Shown: piece after piece, positions 47,655 to 58,700 of the stretch
Position numbering within the stretch: the first letter of the stretch is position 1
Layout: each line of letters opens with the position of its first letter
DNA from: Galaxea fascicularis
Lineage: Eukaryota > Cnidaria > Anthozoa > Scleractinia > Euphylliidae
Length of the DNA stretch: 64,000 nt
Direction of reading: 5' to 3'
NCBI GenBank assembly: GCA_948470475.1
Contig: OX419342.1
Coordinates: forward strand, 752,201 to 816,200
Translations under genes and position numbers: made by a program
Notes under the pieces: model-generated
Database searches by the model: none
What the model saw: the letters and a program-made list of their open reading frames with translations, nothing else
What the model was told of the DNA's origin: nothing

Positions 47655-48801
47655 AGTGCACCTAACCCCAAAATATGTGTTTCGGTTAAGCTGGCGTACT
47701 ACAGTTTTTTTTCTGCTACAGGCGGCTTGCGTGCAGCTGAAGTTCAGTAAGCATATTTACATGCAAGCTAGGGTCACTTAAACTGACTAAGGAAACACCT
47801 GGGAGCAAAAATATAACATCAATTTTTAAAACATTGCATCTGTGGCCAAATGTATTATGGGATGTCCAAGAAGCATGTTTAAGCAAATACAAAATAGACC
47901 GACCGGGGGTGTTTTTCTCAAAATCTTGTGGTACGACCTCACCTAAAAATTTCAGGATTTGAAATGTGGTTGAAAAGAAACATTTAGAGAGAAGAACACA
48001 AAAATCTTTCAGGCACAATTTTTGCAATCAGCAAAAATGTTGAATTTTGTCTATTTTTAAAATTAATAAAATTCTGAAAGATTTTTTTGAAAAAATCTTC
48101 ATCTCCATTTTGTTGTATTTTGGCAGATAACAAAATTTGGACATAGGTTGTATGGCTAGTTTTTGGGAAATTAAGGGAGGAAAGTAGGTTTTTCAGGTTT
48201 TATGCGAGCTGCATTGAGAAAAGCATTGCGCATGCATTTGTCAGAGAAAATGCAACTGCTACAAGTATGCGTGCTCTCTAGTCCATGCCACAACAGGGAC
48301 TTAATGGCTTTTTTTCTGCACCAACTCCACCTAAACCCTGTGGAAGGTAGTGACATTGTAGTGAACATGATTGCGTTTTCAGTATTTGGGATGTTTGCAT
48401 GACACATTTCTTTTTTTATTTTTGCTCATGGGGTTTTTCCTTCGTCAGCTTCTGTGTGCTGCTGATGCGACTTCAAGCGCGCACAACCCAAAACACATTG
48501 TGACTATTTACAGGCTATAAAAGTTATGAGTCATCTGTCCCACGACCAAACTGGTAAGGGGCATGGCCGCATGGGTCTATTCCTTACATGACGTCACAAA
48601 CTGCTTTGCATGCATTTTTACAAAGACTTAATGCAATGCAAATCAGTTTGTGATGTCATGTAAGGAACAGACCCATGTCCCTTTCAAGCTTGGTCGTGGG
48701 ACAGATGTTAACTAGATTTCATAACTTTTACAGCCTATAAAAAGTGAGACAGATGCAAAGATTTATTTAAGCAAAAAAATTTTGGAGGGGTTAGGTGCAC
48801 T
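47655..48801. mobile_element. Inner element with 15-bp perfect terminal inverted repeats
   Basis: AGTGCACCTAACCCC at 47655-47669 is matched by GGGGTTAGGTGCACT at 48787-48801. The interior has no supported gene. Target duplication was not recognised. It is about 1.15 kb and non-autonomous. Confidence 0.65.
48513..48740. repeat. Long imperfect palindrome inside the inner element
   Basis: Left arm words: AGGCTATAAAAGTTATGAGT, CTGTCCCACGACCAA, ATGGGTCTATTCCTTACATG, ACGTCACAAACTG. They reappear inverted on the right: CAGTTTGTGATGTCATGTAA, GGAACAGACCCATG, TTGGTCGTGGGACAG, CATAACTTTTACAGCCTATA. The arms are about 95-100 bp around a 30-bp loop. Confidence 0.85.
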
Positions 48802-49296
48802 ACAAAGGAGAGTTTTTGAAACAGTATTTCTTTAAGAAACTAAACGGTTATACAGTATTTACAAAGTGGTTGCTATGAGAGAGTTGATTGCAAACATAAA
48901 ACTGTAACTGCAGTATCCTAACTCATAATATGAGCTGTATACATTTATTCCATCCCTGTTTGAATGTAGACTCACAAGACTGATAGCCACTGGATGGTGG
49001 TATGCAGAATGGAAAAAAATTAAAAAAATTGCTTAACTTAATAAAAATTTGTCAAATTTGATTGATTGCGGAGAGCTTTGCATATAAAAAATGGGGGTTA
49101 CCAGTTAGACTTAACTATGTCTCTGCCAAAATTTGTTTCTTATGGTGTTCTGTTTGTGTACTTGATGGTATGCACAAGGTAAGTCTCCACTAAGTAAGGC
49201 GGACCGTGCAGCACTCATTAAAAAAATACATTTATTCAGACGTAATTGTTTTCCCTTTAATAGGTATTGTTAATCCCAATAGGAATATCTATCTTG

Positions 49297-49446
49297 CTAA
49301 TCTTGTTCTTCATGCTGGATAATAAATTCAGCCCAGCACACTATCAAGCCAGTCCTCCAGGTTGTCATCATCTAATCTTGTTCTTCGTGCTGGGTAATAA
49401 ATTCAGCCCAGCACACTATCAAGCCAGTCTTCCAGGTTGTCATCAG
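49297..49446 (-). repeat. 75-bp tandem duplication covering the end of the AVEN coding region
   Basis: Two copies (49297-49371 and 49372-49446) differ at only a few positions. The copy nearer the gene contains the last codons and TGA of AVEN. The other lies in the 3' UTR and still spells DDNLEDWLDSVLG and a stop on the minus strand. Confidence 0.9.
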
Positions 49447-51100
49447 CACTATTAACAGGATAAGTATTTGGCTTCACTGATGGAGTCACCTCTGGAGATG
49501 GATTTGCCTGAGAAAATCAGAGCCACGCCATAAACGAACATCACATTCACAAAGCACTTTAGGCGTAACATTGCCTTATTAGAATTAACCGGCATAGTTT
49601 CTATGGGGGATGGGTGGGGAAGTGTTAGTGGATATTCTAGTAACAGATCTTCCCACTCCTCAGAAGTCTTTTCTGGTAGCTTGGCTGTTTTTATTTTCAC
49701 GGTTATCACCAGTTACAATTGATTAACAATTATTGGACGAGGTTGTGCAAAATATGATTTGTCAGTGACGCACAGATCGATTATTTGCCAAAGCCGAACG
49801 CTGAGGCAGATCTGTGAGACACTGACAAATTATGATATTTTGCGAAAACCGAGTTCAATAATAACTGTTTTATCATTTGATCACCAAGTTTGTTTTGATA
49901 TTTTTTGGGGAGCAGTAAGCGTGCGCTGCTGGCAGAAATCAGTTGGTTTCCTTCTCAGTTATATAATTTATTCTAGTGTGATTGCGCTTGAGCAAAATTT
50001 TTTGCAACAAAAACACATTTTAGACAGTATAATTTATGCATGAGCAGACCATTATTTTTTGTAGGCAGTTATTTGCAGGTCAGGTGGTGGGCTCTTAGCC
50101 AATGAAAAGGGGTAAAGAAATCCATTGAATGATGAATAATATTCGTTCCCATTGCTACTTTCCACCCTCATGAACCTTACTAACCTTCTGTGAATTATTT
50201 CCACTGGAGGCAATCTCATTGTTACTGACACTTGGTGTTTCAAGAGAAAGAAGGAAATCAAGTTCATCTTCTTCATGATTAACTGAATCAACTACTTTTC
50301 CATTTGTGCTTTTTGTGGAAGAAGTATAATTTACAGTTTTAAACACATCCTTCAGAGATGTCTGTATCTCCTCAACACTGTGTGGCCTTAATGGCAGTGT
50401 GGCAGTTTGTGTCACTTTAGCTTCTAACAAGTCCTTATCACCTTCTGATGCACCATGTGGCTGTTTAGAGACAATACTTGATGGTCTTGGTGTTATCTTG
50501 ATTACATTATGTTTTCCAGTTTGGTTACTTTGCAGAGATTTCCAGGGTGTGTGCAAATCTTTTAGGTTTGGCTGTGCTTTTTCCACTGTGTTACTATCTG
50601 TTTCATTGGTAGAACACCAGGATAAAACAGATTGAGGTTTTTGGTATATTTGTGCATTCATTTCAAATTTGTGGACAAGATCTGGCTGAAAATAATAAAA
50701 GGAAATAATTTAATATTTTATTAATTAATATGACTCACTACTACTACCACCACAATGCTATTGATTTGCCAGCGTGAAAAACCTGAGCAGATGCATCTTA
50801 TGAATATGAAAGCCTTGTTAATCATACAGACACCATAGGTCGTTGAACTAGTGGTTGAATCAGCACCTTTTACATTATTTTTGAAAGCATGGTCACAAAC
50901 TTGATTCAGACCAACATTTAAAATTTCTGATGAGCACCTCTCACTTGTCGGTCACACATAACATAAACCTCGGAACTAAAAATGTTTAAATATGGAAATC
51001 AGAACCAGGACTTTCTATAAGATTTGTAGCAGGTCCACCGGTTGGCTCAGTTGGTAGAGTGCCGGACTACCGTGCGGGAGGTCATGGGTTCAATCCCCGG

Positions 51101-51156
<56 letters not shown>

Positions 51157-53646
51157 GACATCTGCAAATTGTTAGACTTTCTAGTCTTCTCGGATAAGGA
51201 CGATAAACCGAAGGTCCCGTCTCACAGCACTTCAATGTTCATAACCTTGTGGGACGTTAAAGAACCCACACACTAATCGGAAAGAGTAGGGCATGGAGTT
51301 CCCGGTGTGCTGGTCTGGTCTTTCTGCTATTTCATGATTTCATGGGTTGGGTGGGTTGGATGATGTAAACCGCATTTGAATATATATACATAGAAAATGC
51401 GGTATATAAATCCATTACCATATAAATCCATTACCATTAGCAGGTGTATGTCCCTGTGATAGTAAGCAGTCATGGCAGTTCAAGTGATCACTTTAAGAGT
51501 TATACTTTTCAAGTATCGATTGACCAACACGGCCAGTAGTCTGTAACTCGATGACTCACAGCTGCCGGAGCTCTGGTCGTATGAATCTCACCAACTAAAG
51601 CCAAACTTACATGCAAATCGTCAGCACAGATATTGAGACGTTTGTGCAGAGGAACACTGTTTAAGGAAGCTGCTAAAGCTCCAAAATCAACCTCCAGAGC
51701 TGAAACACTAACCTAGAAAATAAGTTAAAAATACTAAATGGAAAACAGGATATACAGGTTTTCATACAATATGTGAACTTGTCTTGGGTAATGTTTTAAT
51801 TTACACTTAATACAGGTTTGAACCTCATAAATGTCAAGCAAGACAAAAATGCTATTTCATGTCAGATTTGATCACTAAATGTCCATATTATGACAACAAC
51901 ACTCAAAAAACCACTTACCTGAAAATGGTATGACAAAAACAAACTAACAAAAAGGAAGGTCAAGTTGTCACAGTCATTATTCAAGACAATAGAACAGCTC
52001 CTTGGGACTTAATAAGAGACAGACCAAACCCAATTCAAGAGGAACAGCTCCTTGGGACTTAATAAGAGGGAGACCACAACCAATTCATAGAGGTCAAAAT
52101 TACAGCAATTAAGGGAAGTAATTTTCAGGACTTTGACAACTTCCAGCTTAATAGAGCTACTTTAATGGGTACGAATGTATTTACTTACTTGTGTTGCACC
52201 ATTATCAGTGTCTTGATCCCAATCTTTTTCAGACTGGAAGCGGAACTGTGATGCAGGATTAGCTAAATGGTGATAAATCACAGGATTTCAATGACATTAC
52301 GGAATGGCAAAGAGTTACGGTGACTGTCTTATTGCAGTTAGCAGACTTGAGATATTACTGTGGTTTGATCTCTGATATTAAGCCACAGTTTAGTATCTTC
52401 ATACAGAAAATGTTACCTTATGGTACTGAATTCATTTACCTGATCTTTGAAGAAGAACATTGTAATCTTCTCCTCTCTGTTGGATATCTGCACCACTGTC
52501 GTCTTCATCACTTGTTTCTAAATGTTAACAAAATGTTAGTTTTAATGGAGACTGAGTGGTATTCATTGTTCAAAATGGTCAAACTAAGCAAGAGTCAATA
52601 TTATTATTGACTCCCATGGTGACTGAAACCACTGTTGGCTATTGACCAAGATGTACCTTGTTCTTTATTAAAATGGTCAAACTAGCTTGCAGGTTTAAGC
52701 CTTGTTAATTCATGGAATTAACCGGATTAAACACTCCACCAACTGTACAGAACATTTACCAGTATTTACAGTTAGATGGAACTGAATGGCAGTCATCCCA
52801 CTCTTTCTGTTGAAGTTTGAATACCTATAAATTTTACATCACTCAAAGACTGGTCCCATCATTTTTCATCCTGATCAAGAACTACTCACCTTCAAGATCT
52901 TCATAACGATCCCAGTTACTGGAGACTTTCCTTCTTGAGAAATGAGCTTGAGCTATCTAATTGCATTGCCACATTATTATTAGTAATGAGCTGACTTTAA
53001 AAATGTAAATGTTACCAAGATAGAGAAATCACTATATAACCACATGGAAGAACTTCATGAAAAGGGTTCTTTTATTTCTACCATGCAGAGAAAATGATTA
53101 TAATAATAACAATAATGATAATGTACCAGTCAATATCAACCACCACCCCCACCCTCCTTCCCACCCCACCTCCCCCGCTTCCCTGAGATTTTTGGCGCTT
53201 TGCTCTGGTGGGGATTTGCATGTGCAAACTGGTCAAGCATTGTCGTCACTGGGGGATAAAATCTAAAAATAGTTATTACGATCAGGGGCTGACAGTTTTG
53301 TCAAGTTTACTGCTGTTGTTCAGAGGTAGGGGAAATGTATAATCGATTTTTATATGCAAAAGCTAAGCAATCCTAATCTTAGTTGAGATATTTACTTCCG
53401 TCATGATAAAAACAACAAGTTCATAGTCATTTCTACCTCGTCAGTGTCTGCTGAAACCTCTTCATCCTGCACTTGCACATTGTTTCCATCTTTAGGCTTC
53501 TCATTTGTTCCTTTTGAAGGTGTTTTCTTGTTTGAAATACCGTGTTCCTTTTTGTACTTTGCTCGCTGCTTCTTCTTATGTTCGTCTGGTCTCATGGCGA
53601 AATGAACACACTGTTGTTTTGCACAGAGGATTGATGCTCTGCGCAA
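49403..53646 (-). CDS. AVEN: AVEN, cell death regulator, complete (7 exons)
   Basis: AVEN binds Bcl-xL and Apaf-1, inhibits caspase activation, and has roles in ATM checkpoint signalling and RGG-dependent translation in mammals. Exons in transcript order: 53437-53646, 52890-52956, 52440-52517, 52189-52262, 51611-51712, 50185-50685, 49403-49507. All are GT-AG with matching phases. The order of motifs matches human AVEN: basic N-terminus, FSRRKVSSNWDRYEDLE, QRGEDYNVLLQ, SQFRFQSEKDWD, VSALEVDFGALAASLNSVPL...LHKRLNICADDL, EDELDFLLSLETP and the terminal DDNLEDWLDSVLG. Length is 378 residues from the first ATG or 361 from a second (53595), against 362 in human. The human RGG-rich N-terminus is replaced by a Lys-rich one. 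A poly(A) signal candidate lies at 49231-49236. The gene is divergent from SDHAF1. Confidence 0.92.
51035..51437 (+). mobile_element. tRNA-derived SINE with 8-bp target-site duplication, in AVEN intron 5
   Basis: The head has TTGGCTCAGTTGGTAGAGTG (A box) and GGTCATGGGTTCAATCCC (B box). A long central body follows (GATAAGGACGATAAACCGAA, GGTCCCGTCT, GTGGGACGTTAAAGAACCCA) and then a tail of repeated ATAAATCCATTACCAT. TAGCAGGT flanks both sides (51027-51034 and 51438-51445). The body resembles the conserved central domains shared by metazoan SINE superfamilies; which one is not asserted. Its sense strand is opposite to AVEN. Confidence 0.88.
51992..52091. repeat. 50-bp tandem duplication in AVEN intron 4
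   Basis: GAACAGCTCCTTGGGACTTA plus about 30 bp occurs at 51992-52041 and again at 52042-52091, with few differences. Intronic, no coding effect. Confidence 0.85.
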
Positions 53647-53763
53647 GCGCTTCAGTGTAAGCAGAATGGCGGATCGGAGGTCGTAGGAGCGAAAGAACTT
53701 GTCACAATGTTCGTGCAGCTTTCAACCGAGATGAACTAATGTGCAGGTCGTCATCTATTTAAA
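53647..53763. promoter_or_regulatory. Compact bidirectional promoter between AVEN and SDHAF1
   Basis: Only 117 bp separate the outermost AVEN ATG from the SDHAF1 ATG (168 bp from the second AVEN ATG), with the genes divergent. No TATA box is evident. The segment includes GCGGATCGGAGG and other GC-rich words. Both 5' UTRs must be very short, or the start sites overlap. Confidence 0.6.
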
Positions 53764-54012
53764 ATGGTACGTAGTCGTCTTCAGAAGCAAGTGCTTTCCT
53801 TGTATAGAAAGTTTCTCCGTGCAAGCCAAGATAAGCCTGGATTTGCAGATCACATCAAATATGAGTTTAGGAAGAATTCGCTAATACCCAAGACAGACGG
53901 GCTTCGTATTGAGTACTTGTTACGAAGAGCACAAAACCAACTCAAACAACTGGAAAAAATGGAATGTAATTCAATGGGGTTTTTCACGCAGCAAGAGGAG
54001 GACAAAAAATGA
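53764..54012 (+). CDS. SDHAF1: Succinate dehydrogenase assembly factor 1 (LYR protein)
   Basis: Mitochondrial matrix chaperone that helps insert Fe-S clusters into and mature SDHB of respiratory complex II. The 82-residue single-exon ORF opens MVRSRLQKQVLSLYRKFLRA, with the L-Y-R tripeptide at residues 13-15. It continues through KPGFADHIKYEFRKN, the D-G-L-R-I-E-Y-L-L-R-R segment and a SMGFF motif. This order matches human SDHAF1, which is also intronless but has a longer C-terminal extension. The Arg matching human Arg55 (altered in complex II deficiency) is present; the residue matching Gly57 is Ala. A MITE begins 99 bp after the stop, and AATAAA lies at 54575-54580. Confidence 0.93.
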   Translation: MVRSRLQKQVLSLYRKFLRASQDKPGFADHIKYEFRKNSLIPKTDGLRIEYLLRRAQNQLKQLEKMECNSMGFFTQQEEDKK

Positions 54013-54110
54013 GACGTGACACGATGGCGTGACATGATTGTGAAAAGGGAAAAGCACTGGGAAGGAGATTGCACGATTTCTTCAGTGACGCAACACAACA
54101 GTTTCCAGTT

Positions 54111-54331
54111 GGGAGCTTAAGCACGCGCGTTTTTGAGACGCGAACGGCAACCGGAAGTGAGATGTTTTCCCTTTTAACTTGTCTTCACACAACTATATTT
54201 ATATCGCTAAGTATCTTTTCACTATAAGAGACCGTAAGTTTAAAAGTCTGGTTGAGACCGCTATCCTGGGGTGCGAAATATTCACTTCCGGTTGCCGTCC
54301 GCGTCTCAAAAACGCGCGTGCTTAAGCTCCC
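54111..54331. mobile_element. 221-bp MITE, copy 2, behind SDHAF1
   Basis: Same GGGAGCTTAAGCACGCGCGT termini and same length as the copy at 23087-23307. The asymmetric interior (for example CTTGTCTTCACACAACTATA) is in the opposite orientation. It lies between the SDHAF1 stop and the first AATAAA (54575-54580), so it is probably transcribed in the 3' UTR. The right flank is TA and the left flank TT, so one side has mutated. Confidence 0.9.
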
Positions 54332-55767
54332 TATTAAAATCGATAGCACGTAGAGAATGGACATTCACTGATGGAAATTTGTAGGAATGATGATAATACT
54401 GATAGACTACATGGAGGTAGAACAGAATTTAGTCCAGGAGCCAACGTATGCGTGACGGACCGAAAAGCTGCATGTGTGGCTGGAGTTAGGCTGGGAAAGG
54501 GAAGGGATACAACGGCAGATTCATGAACACAAAGGGCAAAGTTCATGTAATTCATTTTTCCTTTACCACAAAACAATAAAAATTTGTTAAAGTAAGGGAG
54601 TAATAATTTCATGTTTGACAGTATCCAGAACAGTCCCCTACACAGAGTGACGACACAAGGAGCGGCTACGTAGGGGACTAAATCCAGAGGAAATGGCCTT
54701 TCTTCCAGAGGCTGTTGAAGTTCTGGTAGCTAAGAGGTTTGTTTGTAAGGGAAGGGAAGGAGAGGAGAGACAGGGAACCAGTAGTTAAGGGGGCAGGGGA
54801 AGAGAGGGTGGGTGGAAATGGAATACAGTGCAAAAGGAGTTGGACAAAACTGTGCAATGAACAGTTGGTAATGGTAAAGGTGCAAAGAGGTGTAAATTGT
54901 TGAGGGAAGGAGTGGACTATGGGAAGTGAGAAGAGGGAGTGAGCTATGGGATGAAGGACTCAGTTACCTCTTCTTGGGTTTCAATGTATAACTGGGCTCT
55001 TCAAGCGTCTTTCCTTCACCATTGTCTTGCGAGCCATTACTTTAAAGAGTATTTTACTAACTTGGAACTTTCAATTTCACGAGAACATCTCGCGGTTTCT
55101 AGGCAGATGTCAGGTGGATGAGCTCTCTAGATGGAGGAGTTGCAAACAAGTCGACTTCCCTTCAATAGTGAGTATTGAAAACAGATTCAAAAATCCTGTC
55201 AAACAGTTTAATATCAATATACACATTGAACAAGACACGGTGGTTACAGGCCAACCACTCCAAAACACTGATAGATACACTTCAGACCATCATCCTTCTT
55301 TTTACAAGGTATTTTAAAAATATTCTAAAGAAATGATCAAAACGTATATACATACTTTGAAGAGATGACTCTCGAGCTCAAAGAAAAATAGGAATAAAAA
55401 TTCCGCGATATTTACGATGAGGTGCAACGCAGGTGGGTCTAAATAACACACACTACCTAGGCACATTTCTTTGTGAAAACCGCACTGAGTTTTGAGATTT
55501 TGTGTTTTATTTAGTGGGAAACAGATTTCACAAAAGTTTAGTTTTTATAAAAAAAAAAAAACCCTCACAAACCGGGAATTCTGCTTTTGGCGCTCACGTT
55601 ATTGTACACGCCAAGACGCGTTTTTGCTTGTGCTTAGCATACTGTAGTGAAAAGTGAGATTTTTTTGAAGACAAAACGAGCAAATGACCCCTTCTACTTT
55701 TTCTAAATCTAGACGTAACCAATCAATCTGCTTTCGAGTGTAAAAGACATACAATGATATAAACGCT
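54332..55767. other. Intergenic DNA between convergent SDHAF1 and MIS18BP1
   Basis: Contains AATAAA for the plus strand (54575-54580) and its complement TTTATT for the minus strand (55506-55511), candidate ends of SDHAF1 and MIS18BP1. A purine-rich GGGAAGGGAAGGAGAGGAGA stretch lies around 54740-54830. No gene is supported. Confidence 0.5.
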
Positions 55768-58700
55768 TTATTCATCAGAGAAGTAGTAATCTTTTTCGTC
55801 CTCGTCGTTGTCGTCTGAAGCAGGATGAGCTTCAAATATGTCCGAGCTTACCACCGCGGGAAAATGGCGGCTCGATGATGGCTTCTTTGGCGTGGAAGTC
55901 CTCATCTGCTGCAAGGTAAGAAAACAAAATCAAAAAGCCGAGAGTACACAAACAAGTCTTTTACTCTCAAAACAGTGTCGCAATGTTCGTTTCAGTGTTT
56001 GTAATTTGTTTCATTCCCAACTAGCAAGGGTTTCGTTTGAGGCTGGACGCTGGACGTAACGTCCGGTTGTTTGACATGTGAACTCCGGTATTTACGTCCA
56101 GTGGTTCACACAAAAAAAAATATTCTCTTAAGTCTGACGTCCGTATGTTTAACGCAAGAATCCAGTACTTTAAAATGTTACAGAGAACCCTACCATTAGT
56201 TTCAAAGATCAGAGAAGAACAGAAAATTACCTTTTTCTGTTAGAAGTTGGAGAGAGAGGAGGGTTAAGCGATCAAAATAGAGTATCACAACAGAATATTA
56301 TCCAGTTATTGTACCTTTGCCCTTTGTTTTCCAGGCGCCTGTGTTGTTCGCTTTCTTTGCTGCATTCTGTAAATGTAATGATCCATGTCCTTTCTGAAAG
56401 CAAACATACACACTGACACACTGATGTCGACAAAAATGTTTGCATCGAGGAAGGAACAATTTTGTCATCGTTTGTGTGCGCACGTGTTTTGCTTGTAGCA
56501 TTAGACTGCCAGAATACAGTGCCTTGGACAATCATGACGTTGTTTTGACCATGTGATAGCCTGCGTAGCAAAAGAGTCCTCCGCAGCCGTTTTTGGGGGG
56601 TGTCACGTAACAAAAAACGGCTGCGAAGGAGACTAGCGTACCAAGCGTTTTCTACTTTTTTTTCGTTCTGTGGCCGCGCGAAAATTCGCACAAGGGCAAA
56701 AATACTTCATCTCATCCTAGTTTTCAAGCGGTCGAAGAATGAGAAAACGTCGAACACTCAACAGAAACGCTTGGTTTAACCATGCAACTTCTGAGTTTCT
56801 GAGGCCATCTTGGGTTTGGGGGAAGGGGGGTAAACATGGCTAAAATTACAGTAAATGTATGGGATTTTGGCCGACTTTGAACCACTGTAACTCCGCCACG
56901 GACACAGAATTTTGACAGCGAACACTGCACAATATATATTAATATAAAACTGACCGGTTGACTGGCTGCAACAAGCTTGGACTGACGAACTCTGTACTAG
57001 GTGTTGTTGACACTGATAAAGGTCCCAAAGGACGGAACCGGCTGCTTGGTGTCCGGCTACCGGGTGTCTTGTACGTTGAAGCATGATCTGTTTCACTGGG
57101 TTCCTCATCATTATCTTTATCATCGTCATCATTAATTTCATAACTGCTGTTACCTCTCAGGTTATACGAAAGCTGCAACGAATGAAGGAAACGCATTCCT
57201 CATTTTAGAGTGCGTGTAGTCTCCAATTTCGGAGATGGCGATTGTGGGGCGGGCGAAATAGACGCGGGCGCACGAAATTGCGAGAAGACGCGACGCGTGG
57301 GGAGTGCCGAATTTCTCATTTCCGGTGCTCCTCTTGCATCGCGTCTCCTCGCAATTTCGTGCGCGCGCGAGTATGTCCCCGCCCCGCAGTCGCCATCGCC
57401 GAAATTAGATACTACTCGTAGTCTATTGTCGTTAAGCAAGCGCGTAAGACTGTCAGGATCGGGCCAAAAATAAAAGCTGATGCTGTAAGAAATGAACTGA
57501 GTGACAGCTTTATTTCTGCCTCTTCTCTGGTCTTGAATTCGTTCCCAGATCCTGTAAACGGCAGTAACCTGCAACCAGCGTGCAGAACAATGTGGACCGA
57601 GTGTGTGAACATTGACTTCTGGTTCCACGGCTTGGCGGGCCGCGCACAATTTTTCCGCTAAAATCTCTGGTATAAAAAAGCTCAGTAAACCGTTTTCGAG
57701 GAAAGAATGAACGAAATTATATTCTGTTCATTCTGAAGACGAGATAGGTCCCAAATTCCGTATAATTCGGTCACTCTGATTCCGGAATGAAGGAGCTATT
57801 ACTAAATAGTGTAACCAAATTCTCCACTATAGGTAAGAGACAAAAGAAATCGTCGAGGACGTTTGGTACCTTAACATCTTTCCATCGTTTGAAAGGTGTA
57901 GAATCAAAGATGTCATCCTCGTAGCCCACATCCTGTTCTTCAAGTAGTTCTCGAATCTCTCGTTTTCGCTTGATTGTCCCAACACCGCCTGAAACTGCCT
58001 TCACTGAAACTGAATAAACATAGGAAATTTGTACGCAGACAGACGACAGGGAACATGAAATTGTTGATAACGATCATACAATTTTGAACGGCACCTTTGA
58101 TTCCTGGGTCGTTCTTCGAGGTTTGTTTAACTGAAGATGCCCTCTTGTTGGAAACAAACGCCTCTCCTTGATGCTTCAGTTGGCATTCTTGTGCGGTCCG
58201 TGATGCAACTTTCCTGGAAACTTTTTGCCAGAACATTGGGGTGTTTCCAGGAATACTGAAGAGTGCTCTAAACGAAATATAAGTAAACACCAAAAGACCT
58301 AACTGAATGCAATGCACTCACCAGTGTTACGATTGATGAATGTTTTGGAGGTTCCGTGCCAGAACGGGTTAAGCTTGACACAGCGGGTTAAAAAGAGCTA
58401 CCCCTAGGGACCCTATCATCTGGAAGGCTCATTTTCGGAAAATTCAGAAATTCTCAATCGTAACATTCCACTGCAATTCGGCCATTTTGTAAATGACATC
58501 CCTACAAATAATACGTACTCATTCAATCGTTGAATCTCTTCATCATTCCATGGTGTTCCTTCAGATATCTCATTTTCCCCACTGTTGTTGACTTTATTCC
58601 CCGTCTGTTTTGACACTTTGGAAGCTTGCTTTTTGTCTTGTACCCTGTTAATCACAACATCACTTTTCTCCCTTCTAATGCGCGAACCAGTAACAGGTCG

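Larger units (their letters stand above)
47155..48890. mobile_element. Outer foldback element interrupted by an inner one
   Basis: The left end GTTGACTCTCTTGTAAGCAACCACC (about 47158-47182) is matched by an imperfect inverted copy, GTGGTTGCTATGAGAGAGTTGA (about 48868-48889). The internal GTGGTCGCTT words fit the same element. Between 47655 and 48801 sits a second element with its own inverted ends, so this looks like a nested insertion. No transposase frame is present. Confidence 0.5.

Noticed and set aside
51035..51108. tRNA gene in AVEN intron 5
   Set aside because: It is the head of a longer SINE with target-site duplications at both outer ends.
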